Assembly (NCBI RefSeq): GCF_021018895.1
Contig: NC_079374.1
Span: 3,652,212-3,716,211, forward strand
Source of the DNA: Seriola aureovittata
Lineage: Eukaryota > Chordata > Actinopteri > Carangiformes > Carangidae
Length of the DNA stretch: 64,000 nucleotides
Direction: 5' to 3'
Shown: positions 38,890-48,709 of the stretch, piece after piece
Position numbering within the stretch: position 1 is the stretch's first letter
Layout of the letters: each line of letters begins with the position of its first letter
Made by a program: the position numbers and the translations under genes
The notes under the pieces: generated by a model
Database searches by the model: none
Told to the model about the DNA's origin: nothing
What the model saw: the letters and a program-made list of their open reading frames with translations, nothing else

Positions 38890-41800
38890 GTAAGTGGACA
38901 CACGCCAGCCTCACGTGTCACATCACATCCTCCTCACGCTACCATCAAAACCATGGCTCCACAATATGGATGCGGTCATCATGTACATTTGTTGTACACT
39001 TGCAAACTATTTCACATTTCTTCTTCTTCTTCTTCTCCTCCCAACAGCACAAGTCTCACGTGGAGGAACCATCTCACAGCAGGCCGCTGATCGACAGGAA
39101 AAGGAAATTTGTCGACACAGAACTCGCCCAGGACACAGAAGGTAACTGACATGAATGAACCGGATGTATCGACGTAATTTACCGTGATTTTTAACTTGTA
39201 ATTCAGATGCACAGTTAGACCTGTACTCACTGTTTGTTTTCTACTTCCTGGTTTCCAGAGCTCTTCCAAGACCTCAGTCAGCTGCAAGAGATCTGGATTG
39301 CAGAAGGTGAGCTCTATATTATATTTTATTATATATAACAGTTTCATTTTAATGTCCAGTATCCTTCCACTACAACCAGCCGCTTTGGACCTTTGCTTCT
39401 AAACGGCGAACATGATGAAATTGGGCAAAGTTTGAAGATGAAAGATTAACCCGACGAGAATGTGAAATACTGCAATTTTTGAGTTAGCAATTAGAGCAAG
39501 AAGAGCAAAGTCCTGTGCATGAGAAACTGCTGACCAGGACCCTCTTAGTGTTGCCTAAACGCAGCTGCTCATTTTCTCCTTCTGTTAGATTACATTCTCT
39601 CTTTTCCATCGTTTCACCCCTTTATCCACACTTTGTATTTTGTTGTTTTTATTCCTCTCTCACGTGGCGTTCTCCTTTATCTTCACAGCCCAGGTGCCTG
39701 ATGACGAGCAGTTTGTCCCAGATTTCCAGTCAGATAGCTGTGAGTACCCGATTTCTGCTGTTCATCTCGTGATTATTGAGAGTCTGTGTGTGTCCCCTGT
39801 AAACCCTGGACGTTTTTATCCCGGCCTGGTTCCTGCCTCTGATTTGGGCAGAGGTTCAAATAACAGTGGCTGAATATCAAGCTGTTTTAGCTGCACTGCA
39901 TCAGGGATTTTTCACCCGGTAAAGACTTTGAAAGGCGTCTTTTTCCTTATTCTTTCTTTTGCGATGCCGTCTCTAATGAAATGTCTTAGGTCATCCTTCC
40001 TTTTCCATCAGAGCTTCTTCATCCTGCCATTATTCGTCTTCAAAACACAGCTCTGGGAAAGGCTGCTCTCCCTCCCTCCCTCCCTCCCTCTCTCTCTCTC
40101 CTCCATTTTGAGTTTAATCAGCCGATTGGCATGGGGCATCACATGAGCCAAGCTCCTAATCTGATTTCACACTTTCCCGCACTCAGGCCCTGCTGCTGAA
40201 GTGGGCTAGATTCCAGTGGATAGAGCAGCTTCAGAGCTGCCTGTTTCAGCTCCTGCTCCCCAGCACTAACATCCCCGACACTGTCTCGCACCGCGTCCTC
40301 CAACCTGCTCCTCGCAGCCTCCTGTTGGTCTCTGCACATCGCCTTTAGGCTGCAGCTGAGGGATATATTTGAATTATGCCCAATGGAGCATTTTATGCCC
40401 CCTCCCCTCTGTCTTTCTGAGTTTATGTTTTTGTCTGATGCGTGGGAGGTGGAGACAGGGTGTGGTTGCTGCCTCTCTTTGTCAGGGCTGCCTCTTAAAT
40501 CTTGGTTAATGTGGCACAGCGAGCTGCAAACTGACCACAAGGCTGCACCGCCTCAATGTATTATTGAAGCCGGTGCATCGGCATGTATGTATTTATTTTT
40601 TTCTCCCAAGGTTCTGTGCATACGTAGGTTTATGTAAAGCGCACTCGCGGTGCAGCCGGTGACCTTGTCCTGTCAGTAGTACGCCGTGTGTTTGCGTAAT
40701 CACCAGTTTTCCAATATGAGATACAGTCAGTTGGGCATCACACACACCCAGGCCTGAACTACATGTAACTTTCTCTGGAGTGGAGGAACAGTGTTAAGTT
40801 TTAAGGAGAGAAGTTGTGGTTCGTGTTCATTAATCCCCCCCCCCCCTCCAGCCCACAGTAAGAAAAGATGCCTAATCTCCCCATTATTTACTTTTCTCTC
40901 TGTGTGAGGAGTCTCACTCGAGCCATTAGGTTTCACAGCGCACACAGGGGAGCTCACGTGCCCATTGTTAGCCCTCCTTAGGTCCATCAGCACCCTGGGT
41001 GATTTATTTGGCTCCCGCTCCTCTGCGCCCGGGGATCTAGTTTCTGCCCGGCTATTATGTGGCGCCCCGGAAACTGCCACTGATACGCGGAAAGCTGCAG
41101 CCAGTGTCTAATGGTTACAGCACGGGAGAAGAAAATCATTCACCGCCATTAGATTACAGCCACACTGATTCATGGGTATTGGTATTGCTCTGCCCTAATG
41201 GGAATCAGACGAGGGGTTTGATAGCTTTCGTGTGTGCGGTGCAGTTAGTATCATGCTACCTAGCAGTGGCGGACGGATGGCTGTTTTCAGAGTGCAGAGT
41301 CGACCGTCATTAGTGGCGGATGATAAATAGCTGCTAAGTGGCTCTGTCAGTCGGGGGAATACACAGACGCTGTCCATGCATCCATTTATCCATCAGGTCC
41401 AAATGTTGTTAAGATAACTGCTGCACTTCTGTTTATAGCTTCAATCGGCTGATATCTGGAGTTTATCTAATGCACTCAATTGTGTTGTTCCTGTGTGTGT
41501 CTCCGTCCGTCCAGTGATGTTTCATGGCCCGCCACCAGCCAAGATCAAACGAGAGCTGACTCGCTCCAAAGAGCTTTCTCCCTGTCGCCAGGACAGGAGT
41601 CCCATGCCCTACGGAGAGAAGTGCCTTTACAGCTACAGGTATGTCGTGGCTCGGCGGCGGCGTGTTGATTATCCCGCTCTGATCAAAGGAGTCCTGATTT
41701 CTCATGTCGACCCTCTCTTCCTCTGCAGTGCCTGCGACAGGAAGCCCACTCCAGGGTTCAAGCCATTAACTCCCCCCTCGACACCGGTCTCTCCTTGCGG

Positions 41801-43760
41801 CCCCACCAGCACCGCAGGAACGCACCCACTGAGCGAGCAGACTCCCCCTCCTCACCCCAATGTAGCTAACCCGACCCCAGGGCCGCGTCCCGTGCACGTA
41901 CAACAGCCTGTAACGGCGAGTGCGGGCCCCCCCAACCAGCAAGCACTCCCAGTCCACAGCCACAGCCCGCCCTTCGCCGTGCCCTGCGCACCCATCAGCC
42001 AGGATGCCAACAGCTTCACACCTGAGCACAGGTGAGCACACGCCTCTTCATCTGGTTGCTTCAAGGGTTTTTCATTTAGTGTATTTGTGAACAGCATCTC
42101 ATCGTCTGGCAACTTCCCCCCCCTCCATCTTTAGGTTCCAGAGGCAGATGTCAGAGCCATGTCTACCTTTCCCCCCATCAGAGAGTCAAGGACGCCCCCA
42201 CTTCCTGCCCCAGCCTCCCAGCGCCAACAACAACAGTCTGCCACGCGACGGGCGGCCGCCATACCACCGGCAGATGTCAGAGCCGCTGGTGGCCGTGCCT
42301 CCCCAGGGTTTCAAGCAGGAGCTCATCGACCCACGATACACCGAGCAGGGCGTCCCCACCATGGGCCCCCCAGGTGCACCCCAGGGGCCTCCGTGCCAGG
42401 CTGCTTTCCACCCCATGGCCATCAAGCAGGAGCCCCGGGACTTCTGCTTCGATTCTGGTGAGTAGCCGAGTGTTTGTTGATAAAATAAGTTGAGAAGAGC
42501 CCGTCGCGTCTCAGGATGTCCCAGAGAGTAGAGCAGAGCAGGCAGAGGGTGAGGAATGTACCTGGGCCATGTTTGTTCTGGGCGCTAACACACGCCTGTG
42601 AGTTTTACACACAGGTGCTCAGACTCCAGAGTCACGGCAGCAAAAGTAAAAGTGGGTCTTTTAGCTCAGCGTAAGCCTCCAAGGGCAAAAAGTAAGTGGG
42701 TCATGCAGCCAGGTGCACAGAACCTCTTCACTGAGCCTACCTGGAATAGATCTAGGACAGCGCCCTCGCAGGACTTAGTGACCCGCAGCGCAGCAAGTTG
42801 ATTTTAAGAGCCTGGAAAGTCTCTGCTTGGGGTTTTTTTTACAGAATACACGAGGGGCCGAATGGTGCCAGTCCTCCTCAGAAAAAGAGCCTCTTTCAAA
42901 CAGCCGTGGCAGAAACGCTGTTTACTCACATGGTGCAAATCAAACAAGCCGGAGAGACTGTCGGAGCATTGTTTGATCCCAACGCCCACACGCCCAGCTG
43001 TTGTCCCTGCTCTGCTGCATTTACATCCTCTTTCCCTGAAACTCTGCAACATTCATTTATTTCCCCCCCCCCATCTTTCCTCTCACTCTCATATACTCTT
43101 TCTCTCTTCTGCCTGTTGTATGACCGGCTGGCTGGTTAGTGATGTAATGACAAATCCTCTTAGCTTCTTATGGCCTTTAAATACCTACGTCACAGAGGCC
43201 TTCGCATCTCTATACGGATGGAAGATGTGCGTGTTCAGCACTCTGACATTGTCACCCCGGCGTTGGTCTGTCTGCAGACGGTGCCACGACCATTAATGCA
43301 GACACAAAGCCACAATTTGAATCCGTGCACAATCAGCACTCGACGGGGGGAGGAGTCTCCAAAGTCTTTCCCTTTGACTCCCTCTTTCTTTTATCTGCCT
43401 GCGTGGTGAGACTTAACGATTACCTCCTGCAGGCTCTAAGTGAGGACAAGAGGAGTCAGAGCCTGGAGGAAACACTTGCTCAAGATTGATCTGTGGTCGT
43501 CTTATCAGTGCACAGGAAATGGAGCGATGGGGTGGTGGTGGTGGTGGGGGGTTGGTAGGAACTTTCAGAGACAAGACACAGCAAACACAAGACAGGCCTT
43601 GACCCCCACTGGAGGGGTGGGATGGTGGGTGGTGGGTGGCGTAACTTGATTGTCATTGAGATTTAATACAGCAACCGTGGTGCTAATCCCATTTAAGGGC
43701 TTGGCGGACATGCAAAGGATGTGTGCTGTGCAGTGTACTCTGATCTGGGCTTTCGTCCAC

Positions 43761-43800
<40 letters not shown>

Positions 43801-45854
43801 TGAACATGGTCCACTGGTTGGACAGAAAAGCAGCCACCATGAGTTCTGACCTTTTATTTCCATACTGTATATTTATCAATGTGACCTAACTCACTAATAT
43901 AGCTGCAGATACCATATCAAAGCTTTATGTATCTTTGCGCACAGTGGCAGGGGTCCAAATATATCTGTCAGCTGCGAAGTGGATCTCCGTGCATTGCACA
44001 TTTGATATGACAGTGAGGATGTCTGGTCTAAATTTATGCGCCCATCTTCTTTGTTTACAGAAGTGCCTAACTGTCAGTCATCGTTCGGGCGAGCGGGGAG
44101 CTTCTACCAGAATAACCATGAAAGTAAGTTCACGTTATTGTCTTGCTTTTCATGTCTTCCGTGTTTAGATTAAACCATTAGTTTCTTCGTGACCCTGAGA
44201 CTTTCCGACTTATCGAGCTGCTGCAGCTGCAGCAGCAGCAGCAGCATTGAAATGAAATGACAGCTCAAGGGGAAGCGAATGTATCAGCTGCTCCACACAT
44301 ACAGCACCTCTCTCTCACATCAGCAGCTGGCTCAGGCTCTGCACAATACAAGCTTCCACTGTTTGGAAGCTGCCCAGTTGTATTGCTTTGCATGCAGTTT
44401 GGATCTCTGGGTTCATATGAGAACAAAAGCCTGTTTCCCACGCTCTATCTGCTGCTTCACTTTCATCTCACTCATGTTGCTTCTCTTTCTTTCTTTCCAA
44501 TTTCAGGCTTTTCCTTCGACAGAGATCCTCAGCTGTACTTTGATGATACCTGTGTGGTCCCTGAAAGATTAGAGGGTAAGAGCAATTATAAAACAAGGTT
44601 AGAGCAGAAGTATTGGATATTATTTGTCCATGAAGTGGTCTGCTGTGAGCTTTCTGAGGCAGGAGCTCATGGTGAACAGCGAGTCCACTTCACAGTCACC
44701 ATCTGGCAGGAATGTCTCACCACACTGTGGCCATGACTGACATTTCTTCTTTTTTCCCCTTCTGCCATCTCTCCTCCTGCTTTCCTTCTTCTTCTTCTTC
44801 TTCTTCTTCTTCTTCTTTCGCTCGCTCACAGGCAAAGTGAAACAGGAGCCCTCTGTGTATCGTGACGGACCTCCTTACCAGCGCCGCGGCTCCCTGCAGC
44901 TCTGGCAGTTCCTGGTCACTTTACTGGACGACCCAGCCAACGGCCACTTCATAGCCTGGACCGGTCGTGGCATGGAGTTCAAACTCATCGAGCCCGAGGA
45001 GGTTAGCCGCCGCAACCGGACTCGTGTCTTATTTTTGCACACGAATATTCAAGATTTATTTTTTTCTGCAGATTTTTCTAATCTGCGGCTTCTCTCTCGT
45101 CAGGTGGCTCGTCGCTGGGGAATCCAGAAGAACAGGCCGGCGATGAACTACGACAAGCTGAGCCGCTCGCTGCGTTACTACTACGAGAAGGGCATCATGC
45201 AGAAGGTAAAGGCACGTTCACCCTTTACTTTTCTTTTCTTTTCTCTCCCGCCACCCCCCAGCAACAGCAGATAGTGATATTTAAATACAACCATAGGGAG
45301 GGAGGGGGGGTGTTGTGATGTAGATTCTTATCACAGCCAGCAGCTAAATAGCGGCCGTGAATACAAGCCTGCAGGCCACATCTCTTCTTCTACTAAATAT
45401 AATGGTCTATTTATGTTTGGTGTTTGCTGCCTCATATTTCAACCAGATCAAAATCAGTTTGATCAGATTGGGTCAGTCGTGGGTAATGTACTGGAGTAAC
45501 ACAACTTAACCCTGAAGTCAAGAGCCCGCGAAGGAACTAACACGTTTACTTTACTATCAACTATGATTTTATACGTTTTATGTGCATCTATAACATGTAT
45601 AATTCATGTGTGTTGTTCCTCAGGTGGCCGGTGAGAGGTACGTGTACAAGTTCGTGTGCGACCCCGAGGCTCTCTTCTCCATGGCGTTCCCCGACAACCA
45701 GAGGCCCAACCTGAAGGCCGACCCGGACAGCCTGCCGGGGCTGGACGAAGACACCGTGCCCCTCACCCATTACGACGAAAGCGCTCCTTACCTGCTGGAC
45801 GGCGGGGAGCAGTGCGTGGCGGGCTTGCCCTTTCCAGACGGCTACGGCTACTAA
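38842..45854 (+). CDS. etv5: ETS transcription factor ETV5 (gene-level entry, 12 coding exons, 541 aa)
   Basis: A PEA3-group activator that binds GGAA sites in the nucleus downstream of FGF/ERK signalling. Coding exons: 38842-38889, 39048-39141, 39259-39306, 39689-39739, 41515-41638, 41729-42031, 42135-42457, 44061-44123, 44507-44575, 44832-45001, 45104-45205, 45624-45854; all phases agree. The start [14 protein letters not shown] is the ETV5 N-terminus (ETV1 has YMV). The acidic activation region [14 protein letters not shown] is followed by two VPD motifs near residues 66-75, as in the COP1 degron. Sumoylation-type sites IKRE, FKQE, IKQE and VKQE lie near residues 92, 283, 320 and 378. The ETS domain is about 392-477, with recognition residues in [12 protein letters not shown]. 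Human ETV5 is 510 aa; the extra length is mostly in the proline-rich exon at 41729. Which teleost copy (etv5a or etv5b) this is cannot be decided here. Confidence 0.95.
39048..39141 (+). CDS. etv5: etv5 coding exon ([12 protein letters not shown])
   Basis: Acceptor is a TTC repeat followed by CCCAACAG; donor GTAACT. 31 codons plus one base. Confidence 0.93.
39259..39306 (+). CDS. etv5: etv5 coding exon (acidic activation region)
   Basis: 48 nt encoding [16 protein letters not shown], flanked by TTTCCAG and GTGAGC. Confidence 0.93.
39689..39739 (+). CDS. etv5: etv5 coding exon (VPD degron-type motifs)
   Basis: 51 nt encoding [17 protein letters not shown], flanked by CTTCACAG and GTGAGT. Confidence 0.93.
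39740..41514 (+). other. etv5: etv5 intron 5, 1.8 kb
   Basis: Mostly unique-looking sequence with a CT-rich tract near 40065-40105 and C-run near 40838. No exon supported. Low repeat content makes it a candidate for conserved regulatory sequence, but that cannot be seen from one genome. Confidence 0.5.
41515..41638 (+). CDS. etv5: etv5 coding exon ([18 protein letters not shown])
   Basis: 124 nt in phase; acceptor GTCCGTCCAG, donor GTATGT. Contains the IKRE sumoylation-type motif and the YGEKCLY block of PEA3 factors. Confidence 0.93.
41729..42031 (+). CDS. etv5: etv5 coding exon (proline-rich region)
   Basis: 303 nt, starting [17 protein letters not shown] and ending FTPEHR. Rich in Pro, Ser and His and longer than in human ETV5. 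Flanked by CTCTGCAG and GTGAGC. Confidence 0.92.
42135..42457 (+). CDS. etv5: etv5 coding exon (two RQMSEP motifs)
   Basis: 323 nt. Encodes [34 protein letters not shown] and [14 protein letters not shown]. The acceptor CATCTTTAG and donor GTGAGT keep phase. Confidence 0.93.
42458..44060 (+). other. etv5: etv5 intron 8, 1.6 kb
   Basis: Contains (GT)n at 43762-43799 and a GGT-rich stretch near 43525-43650. No exon supported. Confidence 0.65.
43762..43799 (+). repeat. (TG)n microsatellite in etv5 intron
   Basis: About 19 TG units. Confidence 0.95.
44061..44123 (+). CDS. etv5: etv5 coding exon ([15 protein letters not shown])
   Basis: 63 nt between TTGTTTACAG and GTAAGT, in phase. Confidence 0.92.
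44507..44575 (+). CDS. etv5: etv5 coding exon ([14 protein letters not shown])
   Basis: 69 nt between CAATTTCAG and [22 protein letters not shown] is diagnostic for ETV5 among PEA3 factors. Confidence 0.93.
44785..44817 (+). repeat. (CTT)n repeat forming the polypyrimidine tract of an ETS exon
   Basis: About eleven CTT units ending 14 nt before the exon that begins at 44832. Confidence 0.95.
44832..45001 (+). CDS. etv5: etv5 coding exon (first half of ETS domain)
   Basis: 170 nt between GCTCACAG and donor GTTAGC. Encodes [31 protein letters not shown] and [13 protein letters not shown]. Confidence 0.94.
45002..45103 (+). other. etv5: 102-bp etv5 intron inside the ETS domain, open in frame
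   Basis: Donor GTTAGC, acceptor CTCTCGTCAG. Its length is divisible by three and it has no stop in the frame of the flanking exons. Confidence 0.85.
45104..45205 (+). CDS. etv5: etv5 coding exon (ETS recognition helix)
   Basis: 102 nt encoding [16 protein letters not shown] and [18 protein letters not shown]; donor GTAAAG. The two DNA-contacting arginines of the ETS fold are in SRSLR. Confidence 0.95.
45206..45623 (+). other. etv5: last etv5 intron, 418 bp
   Basis: G-rich stretch near 45296-45313; nothing else noted. Confidence 0.7.
45624..45854 (+). CDS. etv5: etv5 terminal coding exon and stop
   Basis: 77 codons including TAA at 45852-45854. [18 protein letters not shown] closes the ETS domain, followed by the PEA3-type C-tail ending FPDGYGY. 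Confidence 0.95.
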   Translation: MAGERYVYKFVCDPEALFSMAFPDNQRPNLKADPDSLPGLDEDTVPLTHYDESAPYLLDGGEQCVAGLPFPDGYGY

Positions 45855-45902
45855 ACGAGCGCGCAGGGGCGTTTCCTGACGCCAACAAACACACATGTAC
45901 AC

Positions 45903-46520
45903 GCAAAAAAAACAAAAACAAAAACAAAAAACAAACACTCCCAAAAGTCTCTCGACGCCCAACTCTTTAAAAAATAATCCAGAGCTGGAACTTGCTGAGC
46001 CGCTCGGATTGGAAAACCCCGGCGCTCTGCTCCTTCATGGTTCCCTCTCCTGCTCCCTGGAAAACCTTCGTAGAACTCTGTAAGCTCCCCAGCGAAGAAG
46101 AAGAAGAAGAAGAAGAAGAAGAAGGAGGGAAAAACCTGCAACGGCTCGTCTGCTGCACCATCACACACGAGAGAGAGAGAGAGAGTTGAGAAACCGGTGA
46201 GGGTGAACTGGACTCGTTAGCTCTGCCCACCTTACAAGCTTCCTAAAGTAAGGCAAGTGGGCTGCTGTTGCTATGGAGACCAAACGAAGCGAGGCCACAG
46301 CCCGCCAACTTTAACTGAACTGACAGACCCGCCCCTCCCCCCCACCCCTCCCCCCTTTGTACAAGACTGCGAGAGTTGTTACATTTCTGATTTTGTGACA
46401 ATCTGCTTTTCTTAAAAACAATCAAAAATAACGAACAGAGTAAAACATAAAAAAATAAAAAAAATAAAAAATCTAACGAGATATTCGAAATGCAGCATTA
46501 TTCTATAGTTGCCTTTTTGG

Positions 46521-46553
<33 letters not shown>

Positions 46554-46637
46554 CCCCACACCGCACCGGCCCCCCTCCCCACAACATTTCCATGTCACCA
46601 CATTTGAACTACAGAATCCGTGAAAGGGCTTTAATTT
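45903..46637 (+). repeat. etv5 3'UTR tandem duplication, copy 1
   Basis: About 735 bp, repeated as 46638-47366. Apart from an A/C-rich edge, the two copies read identically except that copy 1 has one more GAA unit and a 30-C instead of 31-C run. Confidence 0.92.
46523..46552 (+). repeat. poly(C) tract, 30 nt (copy 1)
   Basis: Uninterrupted C run in the etv5 3'UTR. Confidence 0.95.
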
Positions 46638-47248
46638 GCAAAAAAAAACAAAAAACAAAAAACAAACACTCCCAAAAGTCTCTCGACGCCCAACTCTTTA
46701 AAAAATAATCCAGAGCTGGAACTTGCTGAGCCGCTCGGATTGGAAAACCCCGGCGCTCTGCTCCTTCATGGTTCCCTCTCCTGCTCCCTGGAAAACCTTC
46801 GTAGAACTCTGTAAGCTCCCCAGCGAAGAAGAAGAAGAAGAAGAAGAAGAAGGAGGGAAAAACCTGCAACGGCTCGTCTGCTGCACCATCACACACGAGA
46901 GAGAGAGAGAGAGTTGAGAAACCGGTGAGGGTGAACTGGACTCGTTAGCTCTGCCCACCTTACAAGCTTCCTAAAGTAAGGCAAGTGGGCTGCTGTTGCT
47001 ATGGAGACCAAACGAAGCGAGGCCACAGCCCGCCAACTTTAACTGAACTGACAGACCCGCCCCTCCCCCCCACCCCTCCCCCCTTTGTACAAGACTGCGA
47101 GAGTTGTTACATTTCTGATTTTGTGACAATCTGCTTTTCTTAAAAACAATCAAAAATAACGAACAGAGTAAAACATAAAAAAATAAAAAAAATAAAAAAT
47201 CTAACGAGATATTCGAAATGCAGCATTATTCTATAGTTGCCTTTTTGG

Positions 47249-47282
<34 letters not shown>

Positions 47283-47366
47283 CCCCACACCGCACCGGCC
47301 CCCCTCCCCACAACATTTCCATGTCACCACATTTGAACTACAGAATCCGTGAAAGGGCTTTAATTT
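46638..47366 (+). repeat. etv5 3'UTR tandem duplication, copy 2
   Basis: Second copy; the shared edge sequence GCAAAAAAAA(A)C occurs at 45903, 46638 and 47367, suggesting a breakpoint in A-rich microhomology. Confidence 0.92.
47251..47281 (+). repeat. poly(C) tract, 31 nt (copy 2)
   Basis: Uninterrupted C run in the duplicated unit. Confidence 0.95.
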
Positions 47367-48703
47367 GCAAAAAAAAACAAAACAACAAAAAACGGATTAA
47401 CAAAACACACGACATATTCTGATCCCACAGATCGGCTTGTTTTCTGTAGATAGAGACTGCAACTTTTGTTTTTTGTTGTTGTTGTAACACGCCAGCTGAC
47501 TTTTTAGAGACCCGGACCGCTCAGGTTTCTGGGGCGTTGCTGTATTTCATGCTAGTTTTGGTCGGGCTGCTCTCTTGTGTAAATGTTCCGTTCTTTAATC
47601 GTTCTGCCCTCGTAAGAGATTGTATCCGCTTCCCTTTAGAGCCCCAGAGTCGACACAGTACACTCCTCCCACCGCTGTTCATCACTACTGGGTCTATTTT
47701 ATTTTTTTGGCTTTTTTTGTTTTGTTTAGTTTATTTGTTTTGTTTTTTGAGATGATTAGCACTCCCACCTTCTGCGTTTCAAAAAGGGACACACACATAA
47801 CATGAGAACGTATTTTCCCAGAAAGCCTAAGAAGTTGTTATGTCTGATAAATGGTCACATTGCTCCTGTTTGTTTGTTTGTTTGTTTTTGGTTTGTTTTG
47901 TATTTCTGTCTGGGTGCGTAACATTTCCTTGGCAGTGTACTCGTTCCTCTGATGCACCAGTATGGCAGGAGCATCAGGACGTTGCATGCAAAAAAACAAA
48001 AAACAACAAAAAAAAAACAAAACGAAAAAAAGAAAGGGGGGAAGTTTTTTCCCTCGTTCTTTTCAGACACCTCTCTGCCAATCACAAGCTGTCGACAGGA
48101 GACCTCTGCTTCTCTTTGCATGGTGTAATCAGTCGAGACTGTGTGTCCACTAACATATCGCTTTACTGTCTTTGGACAAAGAAGATATTTGTGATATTCT
48201 CTGCATTTTTTTTTTTTTTTTTTTTTTGTGTGTTCATTATCTCTGTTTCTGAATGGGGGCAAAGACAAACTTATATAAAGTATATATTTTTGCTATAAGG
48301 CTGCATTTGTTTTGATTTTAATGTATAAGCTGTATAGTTCTGGCTCTAATAGACATGTACCTTTTTAAAAAGAAATCCCAATCCGTATGATGATGCTACT
48401 GCAGACTGTTTCTTTAAGAGGCCTCTGTACTGGGTTGGAGAATGGATGAGGAGATGTTGTTATGATCATGCCTGTAGAAGTGTGTGCGTATGTATGTTAA
48501 GGCCAGAGTTCCAGCTAAGGTCACAGCGACGACACACATTATCATGGGATCCACCCTCACCCACCCCACCCCTCCTCCTACCCCCTACCCCCTACCCTAA
48601 CCCCCCAGGCACAGGGATTGTCTGCACTTGTATAGGCTTCAGTCCACTCCCCTCACAATGTGTTTCTTACACTGCTGAGTTTATAATAATCTGTACTGGG
48701 TAC

Positions 48704-48709
48704 AATAAA
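48704..48709 (+). terminator. etv5: etv5 poly(A) signal AATAAA
   Basis: GGGTACAATAAACGG at 48698, followed within 40 nt by a GT-rich stretch (CCTGGTGTGTTTC), the usual layout of a cleavage site. Confidence 0.65.

Noticed and set aside
41493..42035. Continuous 180-codon frame as a single exon
   Set aside because: It is two etv5 exons plus an in-frame 90-bp intron with proper GT..AG ends; recorded as a retention candidate instead.
44837..45274. Continuous frame through two ETS exons as one exon
   Set aside because: The insert has GT..AG ends at the boundary where the ETS homology breaks, so it is an intron; it is listed as a finding.
45992..46917. Repeated small open frames after etv5 (both strands)
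   Set aside because: Products of the 3'UTR tandem duplication, with poly-Glu or poly-Ser from the GAA repeat.
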